Shown here: positions 16,602-25,408 of the stretch, piece after piece
How the letters are laid out: each line of letters starts with the position of its first letter
Position numbering within the stretch: the stretch's first letter is position 1
NCBI GenBank assembly: GCA_016212525.1
Contig: JACRGD010000010.1
Coordinates: 372,001 to 436,000, forward strand
Direction of reading: 5' to 3'
Length of the DNA: 64,000 nt
Origin: Microcaldota archaeon
Lineage (GTDB): Archaea; Micrarchaeota; Micrarchaeia; Anstonellales; Bilamarchaeaceae
The notes under the pieces: model-generated
The model's database searches: none
Told to the model about the DNA's origin: nothing
What the model saw: only the letters and a program-made list of their open reading frames with translations
Position numbers and translations under genes: made by a program

Positions 16602-17261
16602 ATGGAGCTTGAGAACGTAGGAATAGTGCTAAATAATCTAATATTATTAGGGACTTTTATTTATGCTTATTTTGACAAAAAGGAGTGGGCAAGGTGGCTT
16701 GTTGTTTCTGGCTCATCCTATTTCATGATTTATTTCATGTCAGTTGTATTGTACGTCATACTTTTTCTCCTAATTGTAGTTATCGGGCCGCCATCATCAG
16801 CATTGTCAGTTGGAATCGCAATACTTGCAGCAGCATATTTACTGGGGATCCTTGCATTTATCAAAAATATTTTTGAGAAGACCGGCCCCAGAGCAATCAT
16901 CATGTTTGTATTATATCTAATTTCGATAGGATATCAGTTTTATCTGGCATCTAAAGCATCGGATTTTGAATCATATTTTATAGCGCTTGTGATACTAAAC
17001 ATTCTGGGAATATTTGTAATAGGCATAATGGCAGCAATAATAGCAATACTCATCCGTAAAATTTTTCCATCAGAGAATCTCTTTCTTACGGAATTACTTG
17101 AAACAGAAGGATCAATCATATTTACATCAAAATCGAATCGAACTAAAAATTTCGATGCCGCAATTATTACGGCAGCCGGAATTGCATATTGTATTTGGAC
17201 AAGCATTCTACCAGGCCTAGTGTTATCAATGGCATTAGGCATGTCAGATGCAGTCTATTGA
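16602..17261 (+). CDS. multi-pass membrane protein, unknown family
   Basis: 219 residues from the ATG at 16602, just after the GTPase stop (the track's TTG start lies inside that gene). About six hydrophobic segments, including LILLGTFIYAYF, VVLYVILFLLIVVIG, IILAAAYLLGILAF-like, LVILNILGIFVIGIMAAIIAIL and a C-terminal AIITAAGIAYCIWTSILPGL. Between segments five and six lies a polar loop (about 150-190). No transporter signature recognised. Likely cotranscribed with the GTPase gene because only a few bases separate them. Confidence 0.65.
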   Translation: MELENVGIVLNNLILLGTFIYAYFDKKEWARWLVVSGSSYFMIYFMSVVLYVILFLLIVVIGPPSSALSVGIAILAAAYLLGILAFIKNIFEKTGPRAIIMFVLYLISIGYQFYLASKASDFESYFIALVILNILGIFVIGIMAAIIAILIRKIFPSENLFLTELLETEGSIIFTSKSNRTKNFDAAIITAAGIAYCIWTSILPGLVLSMALGMSDAVY

Positions 17262-17304
17262 AGCTTCATCCCCTAACTTAAACCCTTCTTTCCATTTTTT
17301 ATAT

Positions 17305-17739
17305 ATGTCATATCGATTTGTAGAAGATGTCGCCATTGCGGATGTCGCATTTGTTGCAAGCGGCAAAACAGAGGAAGAACTTTTCGAAGCTGCAGCATTG
17401 GCACTAACAAATTCAATGGTTAAAAGCCTCGATTCGGTAGAGACTAAAATTACAAAAAAGATCAAGATTAACTCCAAAAATGAAGAGCAGCTACTTCACG
17501 ATTTTCTGCAAGAACTTATTTTTCTTAAGGACGCCAAACTCCTGCTTTTTAGCAAATACAAGATAAAGATAACACATGGCAAATCAGATGGATTTGAGCT
17601 TAGTGCCTCATTAGCTGGAGAGAAACTTGACATGAAAAAACATGAACTTTTAGTCGATGTTAAGGCAGTTAGTTGGCACAGATTCAAAGTCGAAAAAACA
17701 CCTGACGGCTGGAATGGATTTGTAATTCTAGATGTCTGA
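17305..17739 (+). CDS. archease, RtcB cofactor
   Basis: 144 residues, the normal archease length, from the ATG at 17305; the track extends it 19 codons upstream into a promoter-like stretch. Family signs: YRFVEDVAIADVAFVASGKT opening, ELFEAAALALTNSMV helix, HDFLQELIFLKD, and the C-terminal LLVDVKAVSWHRFKV. Archease speeds guanylation and turnover of RtcB. The usual D-H-T-A-D metal motif reads E-D-V-A-I-A-D, losing the His, although the terminal Asp remains. The track ORF on the opposite strand is a shadow. Not in an operon with rtcB (about 4 kb away). Confidence 0.85.
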   Translation: MSYRFVEDVAIADVAFVASGKTEEELFEAAALALTNSMVKSLDSVETKITKKIKINSKNEEQLLHDFLQELIFLKDAKLLLFSKYKIKITHGKSDGFELSASLAGEKLDMKKHELLVDVKAVSWHRFKVEKTPDGWNGFVILDV

Positions 17740-17778
17740 TTCAGGAGCAGATAAAAACGTTGCTTGATAATTTTGAGT

Positions 17779-19083
17779 ATGAAAAAGAATGTTCTCATTC
17801 TAGGTGCAGCGGGTCGTGATTTTCACAATTTCAACATGTTCTTTAGAGGCAATGATTACTACAACGTAGTAGGATTTACTGCCACGCAGATACCCAATAT
17901 TACAGAAAGGAAATATCCTCCGGAACTAGCAGGTAAATTTTATCCAAAAGGCATACCTATTTTTGAAGAAACGGAACTTGAAAAACTGATCGAAAAATAC
18001 AAAATAGATGAGGTTTATCTTTCGTATTCAGACATATCCCACAAAACAGTCATGAATCTTGCCTGCCGATCAGAGGCCAAAGGAGCCAGTTTTGTTTTGC
18101 TTGGACCAAGAGAAACAATGCTCAAATCAAAAAAGAAAGTAATTGCAGTTACAGCAGTTCGTACCGGAGCTGGAAAAAGCACCCTCTCGCGAGCAATCGC
18201 GGCATATCTTAAGGAAAAAGGCAAAAGATTTGTTATAATCCGACATCCCATGCCATATGGAGACCTGGTTAAACAGAAAGTGCAGAGATTTGCAAAGCTT
18301 GAGGACTTGGATAAATATGAATGTACAATTGAAGAGAGGGAAGAATACGAACCGCATATTCAGGCAGGTGTAATCGTCTATTCTGGAGTAGATTACAAAG
18401 AGATTTTAGCAGAGGCGGAAAAAGAAGCAGACTACATCATCTGGGATGGAGGGAATAATGACATACCATTTATCAAACCAAATTTACACATAGTCGTTGC
18501 AGATTCTCTTAGGCCTGGCCACGAGCTCTGGTACTATCCAGGAGAGACAAACTTCAGGATGGCAGATGTAATATTGATCAACAAAGTGAGTGAATCAGAA
18601 ACAGATGTAAAGCGAATCCTCAACAATGCTCAGAAAGTGAATCCCTCGGCAGCAATTTTTCAGTCAGACATGCTAATAAGTAGCCAAACCAAAGTGTCCG
18701 TCAAGGGCAAAAAAGTAGTGGTGGTTGAAGACGGCCCAACAGTTACTCATGGCGAGATGAAATGGGGCGCTGGTTTTGAATACGCCCGACGAACAGGAGC
18801 AATAATACTTGATCCGCGTGAGTTTGCAGTTGGTTCGATAAAGGAGACATATTCTGAATATGAACACATGGGCAACATTGTCCCGGCTCTGGGATACTAC
18901 GGAAAACAACTCAAAGAACTTGAAGAAACACTTAATCGAAGCAAGGCAGCATACATCGTTTCTGGAACACCGATCGAACTCAAACGATTACTCAAAATAG
19001 ACATACCAATTATCCAAGTTACATATACGCTTCAAATCAAAGATGGAGACATCGGAAAGATGCTTAAAAAAATAATCAAATGA
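17779..19083 (+). CDS. cyclic 2,3-diphosphoglycerate synthetase family protein (COG2403-like)
   Basis: 434 residues. An N-terminal Rossmann-like domain (KKNVLILGAAGRDFHNFN) is followed by a P-loop domain with Walker A AVRTGAGKSTLSR (about 124-136), then WDGGNNDIPF, an INKV guanine/adenine-loop equivalent and VVEDGPTVTHGEM. The family founder makes cyclic 2,3-diphosphoglycerate, a thermoprotectant of some methanogens, but relatives occur in archaea without that solute, so the product here is uncertain. The ATG at 17779 lies about 26 nt after a TATA-like GATAAAAAC (leaderless); the track TTG start is discounted. Confidence 0.75.
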   Translation: MKKNVLILGAAGRDFHNFNMFFRGNDYYNVVGFTATQIPNITERKYPPELAGKFYPKGIPIFEETELEKLIEKYKIDEVYLSYSDISHKTVMNLACRSEAKGASFVLLGPRETMLKSKKKVIAVTAVRTGAGKSTLSRAIAAYLKEKGKRFVIIRHPMPYGDLVKQKVQRFAKLEDLDKYECTIEEREEYEPHIQAGVIVYSGVDYKEILAEAEKEADYIIWDGGNNDIPFIKPNLHIVVADSLRPGHELWYYPGETNFRMADVILINKVSESETDVKRILNNAQKVNPSAAIFQSDMLISSQTKVSVKGKKVVVVEDGPTVTHGEMKWGAGFEYARRTGAIILDPREFAVGSIKETYSEYEHMGNIVPALGYYGKQLKELEETLNRSKAAYIVSGTPIELKRLLKIDIPIIQVTYTLQIKDGDIGKMLKKIIK

Positions 19084-19141
19084 GAGAACAACGATCGAGA
19101 TCCGTATTTAATTATAAACACCTACGCACACCAAAACCAAC

Positions 19142-20080
19142 ATGCATTTGAGTCAGAAAACACATAATCCAGAAGGTGATATGCACCCAGAATTAGTTAG
19201 ACTTAGAATACCCAAACTAAGCAGATATTTAGAAGAACAAAGAACCGCAGGTGTATGGGGACCCAAAATAAAAGAATTACAGACATCGGCCCATTTTCAT
19301 TTTCCCCCCAGAATGTTTGCAGAATATGCAAGAAGAGTACTTGAACCCGCACTCGATCGGAAAGTTCAAAGAGTCTATTTTCCAGCAGCGTATGCTGGAA
19401 CAGTAGCCAGAGCGATTATGGATGATGGATTTGGGGTTTTAGCAACGGATCTTAGTCCGCATTGGGTGGAGGTCCTTAAGTCAAAAGGACTTAGAGCCGA
19501 TGTTCGATCCTTCGAGAATTTACCGGATAAAAAGGAGTTCGATCCTGAAGTACTAGTTGTTTTTGAGCCGTTTCCAATCGAAGGCAGAATCTTAGGATAT
19601 GCGGCCATACTGGAAATTTTATCGAGGAGAATTCCATACGTATATATCACAAAAGGCATTGGTATGAACCATAGAAAGGAAACAGATGATGCACCATTTA
19701 GGATTCGATTAAAGGATCGGGAAGGAGTAGCACCATGGTTCACACTTAAAACGGCAATTGAATACGGTGCACGGGGGTCATCCCATATACTCGAAGGGTA
19801 TAATAACGCGAGAACGCTCCAATTTTTCTTCTCTACAATATTTCCTACGGAAGCTGCAATGAACAATGCAAAATTAGATTTAGAGATTATCAGAAACACG
19901 GACTTTTGGACCAATAAAAAAGTAGTCAATCTGATAGACATTGCTTTAGCAGTAGGAGCCAGTGCCCAGGAGGTAGTCGAAGCACTAGAACGAATAAGTA
20001 ATGCAGGTAAGAATGCGAATCAAGAGGCATTTGATCCAGAATACTTCTTTGAAGTCGAAATTCACACGCATCGAAAATAA
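19142..20080 (+). CDS. hypothetical protein with Rossmann methyltransferase-like core
   Basis: 312 residues, soluble. The stretch VQRVYFPAAYAGTVARAIMD then GFGVLATDLSPHWVEVLKSKG (about 75-115) resembles motifs I and II of class I SAM-dependent methyltransferases, with an acidic residue (TDLS) at the ribose-binding position; a later LVVFEPFP could be motif IV. No typical glycine-rich GxGxG loop, so activity is uncertain. A TATA (TTTAATTATAAA, about 19107-19118) predicts a leaderless transcript from 19142. The 3' end is adjacent to the convergent dut gene. Confidence 0.55.
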   Translation: MHLSQKTHNPEGDMHPELVRLRIPKLSRYLEEQRTAGVWGPKIKELQTSAHFHFPPRMFAEYARRVLEPALDRKVQRVYFPAAYAGTVARAIMDDGFGVLATDLSPHWVEVLKSKGLRADVRSFENLPDKKEFDPEVLVVFEPFPIEGRILGYAAILEILSRRIPYVYITKGIGMNHRKETDDAPFRIRLKDREGVAPWFTLKTAIEYGARGSSHILEGYNNARTLQFFFSTIFPTEAAMNNAKLDLEIIRNTDFWTNKKVVNLIDIALAVGASAQEVVEALERISNAGKNANQEAFDPEYFFEVEIHTHRK

Positions 20081-20566
20081 CTACTTATTTTCTCCCTTAT
20101 ATTGTCCTGAGTAAAGAGAGGTTGTTTCGGCAGCGAGCCGGATGAAGATCATCTGTCCTATTTTGGCATTTTTCTTTAGAACAAGGCCAAATGCATTGTG
20201 AACTACAAGTAACGCTTCGCTTCGGCCTTCATAACCCGGATCCCAGACTGCACATTCCAAAGTGGCCCCGCAGCGCAAGAGAGACGAACGAGGCAGGCAA
20301 AGCGCAGCGGCATCGGAGGGGATCTTAACATATTCATCGAACACGACCTTGTAAGCTCCAGGAAGAAGTTTCACTTCGTCATTTTGAAAATCAATCGGTT
20401 CAGTATCGCTGATCTTTCGCTCTTTGTTATCAAAATCAATCTTTCCAGCGCAAGTAAATCGAAGCACCTGTTTGAGAGTTACATCGATACCGCAGGGCTG
20501 GTATTGCGATTGGTGCAATTTATCCATTAACTGAGATTTCTCTAAATGCTGTTTTGGAAGTATCAT
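20081..20566 (-). CDS. dut: deoxyuridine triphosphatase (dUTPase/DCD family)
   Basis: 161 residues. Trimeric dUTPase-fold signatures: CGIDVTLKQV (motif with nucleotide-binding Asp), PRSSLLRCGATLECAVWDPG (motif 2/3 region) and GYEGRSEALLVVHN. It matches the archaeal Dut subfamily with AVWDPGYEGR better than dCTP deaminase, which has AGWIDAGF. It would hydrolyse dUTP to dUMP, keeping uracil out of DNA and supplying the thymidylate precursor. A glycine-rich fifth motif at the C-terminus (SGQYKGE) is rudimentary. A short, convergent arrangement with the gene before; divergent from two mini zinc-ribbon genes. Confidence 0.82.
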   Translation of the reverse strand: MILPKQHLEKSQLMDKLHQSQYQPCGIDVTLKQVLRFTCAGKIDFDNKERKISDTEPIDFQNDEVKLLPGAYKVVFDEYVKIPSDAAALCLPRSSLLRCGATLECAVWDPGYEGRSEALLVVHNAFGLVLKKNAKIGQMIFIRLAAETTSLYSGQYKGENK

Positions 20567-20688
20567 AATGGATTATCGAACTTAAGATTTATATTGCGAA
20601 TTCGTTGACCGGACCAGAAAAAATACAAAAGAAGCCAAAAATAGACACTTTAGTAGATATCTTAACCTCTTCGACGCACTAATTTACC

Positions 20689-20823
20689 ATGCCAAAGAAC
20701 GAAAGTTCCGATATTCGGCTAATAAAAGAAGGATTTTGCCCTGTGTGTGAGCATAAATTAATACATCAGGAAGGCTGTGCAATCTGTCCATCTTGCAATT
20801 GGGGGAAGTGTGAGATGATATGA
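20689..20823 (+). CDS. tiny zinc-ribbon protein (RNR C-terminal type), copy 1
   Basis: 44 residues, missed by the ORF track. Cys pattern CPVC-x9-GCAICPSCNWGKC: this is close to the C-terminal zinc ribbon of class II and III ribonucleotide reductases (CPxCGxxL...GCxxCxxCGWSKC). It lacks any catalytic domain. It overlaps the next, similar gene by 4 nt (ATGA) and sits divergently from dut, a nucleotide-metabolism gene. Possible detached accessory domain or regulator; role unproven. A TATA-like element (GATATCTTAAC) precedes the ATG. Confidence 0.65.
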   Translation: MPKNESSDIRLIKEGFCPVCEHKLIHQEGCAICPSCNWGKCEMI

Positions 20824-20960
20824 AATCAGAATATGATTTTGTAATGGAGAATAAATGCCCAAAATGTCAGAGTGAACTTTACCACGCACGGGGATGTGCC
20901 ATATGCCGCAAATGTAACTGGACATTATGTGAAGATGCAATGCCACCGCCAAAAATCTAA
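20820..20960 (+). CDS. tiny zinc-ribbon protein (RNR C-terminal type), copy 2
   Basis: 46 residues, paralogue of the preceding gene: CPKC-x9-GCAICRKCNWTLCED. The two start-to-stop overlap as ATGA, so they are translated together and may form a heterodimer. Five of the cysteines align exactly with copy 1. The C-terminus ends in a Pro-rich AMPPPKI tail. The minus-strand ORF 20758-20952 in the track is its shadow. Confidence 0.65.
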   Translation: MKSEYDFVMENKCPKCQSELYHARGCAICRKCNWTLCEDAMPPPKI

Positions 20961-20976
20961 AGTAGAATTCAGATAA

Positions 20977-21963
20977 CTAGTCGAAGATAGTTTTCTTTCC
21001 CGGAAAGACATAGTCCTGACTCATAACTGCAGATTCCACATTTCGTAGATTTTCTGGAATCAATTTCTTGAGCCGATTAAGCAATTCATTGTATTTTTGG
21101 TGAGTCTCTATCATTATTTCCAATTCCATCTCCCAAGGTGAAATTTGCCTGATTAGATGAATCACATTTGGTTCAATCGTGCAAAATTCGCGGATTTTCT
21201 TTTCATCAGACTCCGAGAGAGTATCAAAATAGAGGAATGTCTTGTAGAACTCCAGTCCGAGCTTAGAATGATCTATTACTGCAAAATAGCATCGTATAAT
21301 TCCAAGACTTTCTAATCTTTTAATTCTGGTACGTAAGATATCAATCGTAGTACTGATTTTTTTTGCCAGTTGAACCGATTTTAGTCTACCGTTTCCAAGT
21401 AACTCCCTAATTATGTGATAATCAAGTTCATCAAGCAGATTCTCATGAGGCTTTGCAAATAGAGCAATTGGTTTAGACTCGGATAAGATAGATGGAAAAA
21501 GAAACTTTTTGCCAAACACCAGAACCTCAACAAGAACACCAGTCGTCTTTTCGATTATCAAATCGCCAAATTCTGAGAATAGCTCATTTTGGGAGTCGTA
21601 AAAATCCTGATGATTTTTGGCAAAAAAAGTTAAACCCAGATCCCATGCCCCGTCTGCAGCACCGAGCCAGAAGATATCCTGACGGGTTCTGAGTCGTTCT
21701 ATAAAGACTTCTCGCCGCGCCATGTTTCCCTTGATTTTCAGATAGACTTTGTAACCCTGATAACCAAGTTTGGCAAGATCGACCCAGCAGGAATAACCCC
21801 GAATTACGCCGTTTTTTTCGAGATTTTTTATTCGATACCTGGTGGCCTCCCTGGATTTTCCGATCTTTTTGGCTAGTTGGAGTTCGGAGATTCGAGCATT
21901 CCTATCGAGTTCGCGTAGAATTTTAAGATCATAATTGTCAAAAATTGGATTCATATTGACCAT
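20977..21963 (-). CDS. Lrp/AsnC-type regulator with duplicated HTH-RAM units
   Basis: 328 residues, twice the family length. Unit 1: HTH about 10-60 (LDRNARISELQLAKKIGKSR) plus a ligand-sensing half; unit 2: HTH about 175-225 (LGNGRLKSVQLAKKISTTID) and second RAM-like half. Tandem Lrp proteins are common in archaea and can dimerise pseudo-symmetrically. Starts: ATG at 21963 or 21954, both leaderless relative to an A+T-rich TATA-like stretch near 21975-21985. It is divergent from the gene at 22070; the intervening A+T-rich spacer contains TCATA...TATGA (22007-22029), a possible operator. Confidence 0.82.
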   Translation of the reverse strand: MVNMNPIFDNYDLKILRELDRNARISELQLAKKIGKSREATRYRIKNLEKNGVIRGYSCWVDLAKLGYQGYKVYLKIKGNMARREVFIERLRTRQDIFWLGAADGAWDLGLTFFAKNHQDFYDSQNELFSEFGDLIIEKTTGVLVEVLVFGKKFLFPSILSESKPIALFAKPHENLLDELDYHIIRELLGNGRLKSVQLAKKISTTIDILRTRIKRLESLGIIRCYFAVIDHSKLGLEFYKTFLYFDTLSESDEKKIREFCTIEPNVIHLIRQISPWEMELEIMIETHQKYNELLNRLKKLIPENLRNVESAVMSQDYVFPGKKTIFD

Positions 21964-22069
21964 ATTGAGTAAAAAGAGTTAAAAATAGACTAATTATGCC
22001 TAAAAATCATAAATTAATTTAATATATGAATTGTGGTAGTTATTATTCAAGTGTAGAGGAGATGGAGAT

Positions 22070-22933
22070 ATGGAAAATACAACATCACGATTAATCAAGA
22101 CAGTATTGATGACGAGAGACATAAGAAGAGATTCGAAGGTCGCAGTTTTGGGCAGCAATTATCCAATGTTTGATAAACGCACTGACCCAGAGTGCCCTAA
22201 ATGCGCCGCGGGAATTGAACTAAAAGAACCCCGTGACATAGACAGGTTCACATTTAAGATGAGTCTTGATTTTAGAGCCGCACTTAAAGACAGTGGAATT
22301 GATTCTCGATTAATTTTTCTTCCTAGCGATCTGATCAAGGGAGCCACACCATATGAGATCAGGGAACTTAGAGCGACTTATTTAGCACCCGCATCACTAG
22401 CCAAACTTTTAGTTGATGCAGGAATAACCCCCAAGTTCGTAAGATTACTAGATCCGAAAACCAAACAACAAGCACTACACAACAAACTAGATCCAGATAC
22501 GGTTCTGTTTGCGCTTGAAAGTGAATTTAGACGACGGGCATTAACATTCTATACTAATATCATGACCAAAGGAAAGATAAATGGCACGAGCGTCGTTGAA
22601 ACCGAACGCGACGAGCGGATAATAGTTGAAGCAAAAGGCATTGGACCATATGAGCGGATTCCAATTGCATCTAAAACAATAGAAGGATATGGGCCACCAA
22701 CAGTGTTTTGCCAACTGATACTAACTCGCATATTAAAGAGACTTGAAGAAATGGGTTTCACGCATCTAATTGGAATATTTGATGATCGAGAACGGATTTG
22801 TGCTAGTCAGGGATGTGCTATCGCAGAAGCTACAGGACTCAATCTATCAATAACAATGATCTTTTTAGGCCAGAACCCTGATTCGACATTCAAAGTTAGC
22901 GGATTATACCGTAGCCAAAACGCAGAAGAATAA
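22070..22933 (+). CDS. hypothetical protein
   Basis: 287 residues, soluble; I do not recognise the family. There is one CPKC pair near residue 41. Charged helical stretches dominate the middle (RAALKDSGIDSRLIF, FRRRALTFYTNIM). The C-terminal half is more globular: GIGPYERIPI, GYGPPTVFCQLILTRILKRL, HLIGIFDDRERICASQGCAI. A strong ribosome site (GAGGAGATGGAG) precedes the ATG. Divergent from the tandem Lrp gene, whose product may regulate it. It converges on the Cys-repeat lipoprotein gene. Confidence 0.55.
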   Translation: MENTTSRLIKTVLMTRDIRRDSKVAVLGSNYPMFDKRTDPECPKCAAGIELKEPRDIDRFTFKMSLDFRAALKDSGIDSRLIFLPSDLIKGATPYEIRELRATYLAPASLAKLLVDAGITPKFVRLLDPKTKQQALHNKLDPDTVLFALESEFRRRALTFYTNIMTKGKINGTSVVETERDERIIVEAKGIGPYERIPIASKTIEGYGPPTVFCQLILTRILKRLEEMGFTHLIGIFDDRERICASQGCAIAEATGLNLSITMIFLGQNPDSTFKVSGLYRSQNAEE

Positions 22934-22949
22934 GAGATAAAGAAAAGGA

Positions 22950-24323
22950 TTAGTTTACGATGCATGCCCCGTTTAAACAGTGCTGACCAATCGGACATTG
23001 AACTTCCTGAGCAAACGATCGATTGGATTGACAAGAATAAACACTTACAACCCGATCTGAAACACATCGATCAAAATAGGTTCCAGTGATGCTGTTTTCA
23101 TCAGTAACTATGACCTGACTTATATTGTATTGATGGAGATCGTAACAGCCCCGGCTCCTTATTTTTTGGCACGAGTCATCAAGGCATATTTCGCTATCAC
23201 TGCATCGATCGATTTTTTCGCTAATTATATTTGAGTCGCACGTATAAGCCCGTGCTTTTCTATAATCAATGCAGGTTGCATTTTTCTGAATCAGCAGTTC
23301 AGTACCCCGATAAAGTTGTGCATCGCCATTGCCAACACCACCAGTAGTACAAGTTACTTCATTGTAGTTTAGGCATCGGCCATCATAACAACCAATAGAA
23401 CAGTCTGCGGATATGCTTTCTATAGTATCCTGATCCGTGCAGTAGAATTCGGTTAGAGTCTTATTATCACCAAGACAGTAATCAGTATAGTTAGTTTCAC
23501 CCAATTGAACAGATCCCTTCCAACCGTAGTTCTGAGCAGTGTCGGTTTCGAGGCATACGCCAACACAGGCACCAAGATTACAGAAAGTACCCACAGGACA
23601 TTTCAGATCGGCCTCCTGAACAGTTCCGTTTTGGCATGAATAGGACTTTTTGCTTTCTTTTCCAAGACAAATGTCGGAATATGTCCTAAGCGCCCTGCCA
23701 CCACCATACTGAGTCGTAACTCCCGAAAGAGACTGATCGTTTGCATTTGAATCCACACAAGTTTTCTCCTGCAAAACACAAGCACCAGATTCACAACGAT
23801 AACCAGTCCCACAATTTGTAGTTACGGAAGTTGCATTTCCATTTTCACAGAAGTATTCGGTTAAATCATATATTCCCAGGCATTTGTCAGCATAACGAAT
23901 CGAACCAAAATTAATCTCGCCAGCCTGCTCGAAAAATTTGCCGCCGTCGCTGTCGATGCAGCCACTACCGGAAATAGCAGTTGTTCGATTGTCTGGTGAG
24001 GAGGATTGTGATCCATTGACACACTCACCCCCGGAGCAGATTTTACCAACAGGACACGTTATTTGTGTATCGAGTCGGGTATTTTGATCGCAGATGTGTG
24101 CAATCAAAACCGAAGCATCTTGACAGGTGTTGAGTTCGATCGTACCAGAATCATTCACACCGTTGGGCAAGGAGATACAATAGGAAGAATCTCCCAACGT
24201 CCCATTTGGATAAGTAGAATTGACTAGAGATCCGTTTTTTGTCGTATTGGTTTTTGAAGAACCCCCAACACAACCGAACAGAAGTACAAGAAACAGCCCA
24301 AGGAAAAGAAATATTTTGCGCAT
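22950..24323 (-). CDS. Cys-repeat lipoprotein
   Basis: 457 residues. Signal peptide with lipobox VLLFGC (Cys about 18), then about six modules of some 60 residues, each with the pattern CxDxD or similar, a Tyr/Asp-rich middle, SYxCxNG and a closing CPxGxxCxxGxCV. Conserved cysteines imply disulfide-bonded domains on the cell surface. The same module recurs in the protein at 58629 and, in shorter form, in the C-terminus of the 1188-residue protein at 25409. Probable adhesion, binding or surface-layer role; no enzymatic motif. The promoter is divergent from the nucleotidyltransferase at 24378. Confidence 0.78.
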   Translation of the reverse strand: MRKIFLFLGLFLVLLFGCVGGSSKTNTTKNGSLVNSTYPNGTLGDSSYCISLPNGVNDSGTIELNTCQDASVLIAHICDQNTRLDTQITCPVGKICSGGECVNGSQSSSPDNRTTAISGSGCIDSDGGKFFEQAGEINFGSIRYADKCLGIYDLTEYFCENGNATSVTTNCGTGYRCESGACVLQEKTCVDSNANDQSLSGVTTQYGGGRALRTYSDICLGKESKKSYSCQNGTVQEADLKCPVGTFCNLGACVGVCLETDTAQNYGWKGSVQLGETNYTDYCLGDNKTLTEFYCTDQDTIESISADCSIGCYDGRCLNYNEVTCTTGGVGNGDAQLYRGTELLIQKNATCIDYRKARAYTCDSNIISEKIDRCSDSEICLDDSCQKIRSRGCYDLHQYNISQVIVTDENSITGTYFDRCVSDRVVSVYSCQSNRSFAQEVQCPIGQHCLNGACIVN

Positions 24324-24377
24324 TATTAGTATTTACTACACAAATGATTTAATTTACTTGGTGTCCCAAAAAGGAAT

Positions 24378-24938
24378 ATGACGATTGCCGACTTAGCATC
24401 AATAAAATATCTTTTTTCACTATCATTAAAACATAACGGAATACCGGAATCGATATATAAGGAATTGACTGATACGGAACGCAATATGCTAACGATAGAC
24501 AGAAAGAACGCAGATGAACCAAGATATATACTTTCAGATGCCCAACGCTCAAAACTTAAGGTAGTACTTACAGGAGGCGTTTTTGATGTCATACATATCG
24601 GCCACGTCCTCATGCTCAGAGAAGCAAAGACAAAAGGAGATTTCCTAGTCGTGGCGATTGCTTCGGATTCGCACATACATAAAAAAGGCCGTGAACCCAT
24701 ACATACGCAGGAGTATCGGCGCATTTTAGTCGAATCGCTAAAACCAGTAGACATTGCGATTTCAGGATTTGAAAATCCGCAGTCGATGATAGAATTGGTC
24801 AGACCTCAGATAATCGTTTACGGATATGATCAAAAAGAATTCCTTAAGCCCGCAGGAGTTGAGACGATAAAACTTACCAAACAATATGAAGATTCGAAAT
24901 TCAAAACAGGCAGGATATTGGAGAAACTTGGGATTTAG
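24378..24938 (+). CDS. cytidylyltransferase-like nucleotidyltransferase (FAD synthase/RibL type)
   Basis: 186 residues. The C-terminal 130 residues carry the HxGH catalytic motif in GGVFDVIHIGHVLML (about 67-81), KTKGDFLVVAIASD, and the downstream YRRILVESLKPVDIAISG, as in archaeal FAD synthases and glycerol-3-phosphate cytidylyltransferases. The N-terminal 55 residues form an extra helical segment of unknown role. Archaeal RibL uses CTP or ATP to make FAD from FMN; substrate here is not decided by sequence. Starts about 18 nt after the neighbouring divergent promoter; gene at 24995 follows. Confidence 0.75.
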   Translation: MTIADLASIKYLFSLSLKHNGIPESIYKELTDTERNMLTIDRKNADEPRYILSDAQRSKLKVVLTGGVFDVIHIGHVLMLREAKTKGDFLVVAIASDSHIHKKGREPIHTQEYRRILVESLKPVDIAISGFENPQSMIELVRPQIIVYGYDQKEFLKPAGVETIKLTKQYEDSKFKTGRILEKLGI

Positions 24939-24994
24939 AGAGAAATGTGAGAATTAAAACAAACAATTAAAAAGCTAAAATTAATTCTTTTAGC

Positions 24995-25369
24995 ATGTTA
25001 TTTCAATACGCTTCAAGATTAGCAGGTGCGCCTCAAAGAGAATCAGAACCAGAACAATCCAATACCTCAGCGCAATCGGAAAAATCGGCAACTCTTGAAG
25101 AATTCCTTAAAAGTTCGGAAACAAAACAATTCATACGCGAATGGTCTGCAAAAACAAAGGACGGCAAACAAATATTCAAAAGACGCGGCATATCAGAACT
25201 GCTTAGTGAGTTGTTTCCCAGTCAGCCCAGCAACAAGAAAGTTTTAAACGCAGCATCCAAAATCCTAAAATTACTAGGTGGAATGGACGGTCTTGATGGT
25301 TTTTTGGCTGGACTTAAAGCCAAGTCAGAAGGGATCATGAGCGGAATAAAAAATCTCCTTGGTTCGTGA
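24995..25369 (+). CDS. small hypothetical protein
   Basis: 124 residues. A Gln/Glu/Ser-rich N-terminus is followed by helices (LEEFLKSSETKQFIREWSAK, KVLNAASKILKLLGG) and a Gly/Leu-rich tail (DGLDGFLAGLKAKSEG). No family recognised. A TATA-like AATTAAAAAGC about 24966-24976 predicts a leaderless message. Gene at 25409 follows after about 40 nt. Confidence 0.5.
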   Translation: MLFQYASRLAGAPQRESEPEQSNTSAQSEKSATLEEFLKSSETKQFIREWSAKTKDGKQIFKRRGISELLSELFPSQPSNKKVLNAASKILKLLGGMDGLDGFLAGLKAKSEGIMSGIKNLLGS

Positions 25370-25408
25370 TCTTGGAATGTTTATAAAGATTGTGAACTTA
25401 GTTTAGTT

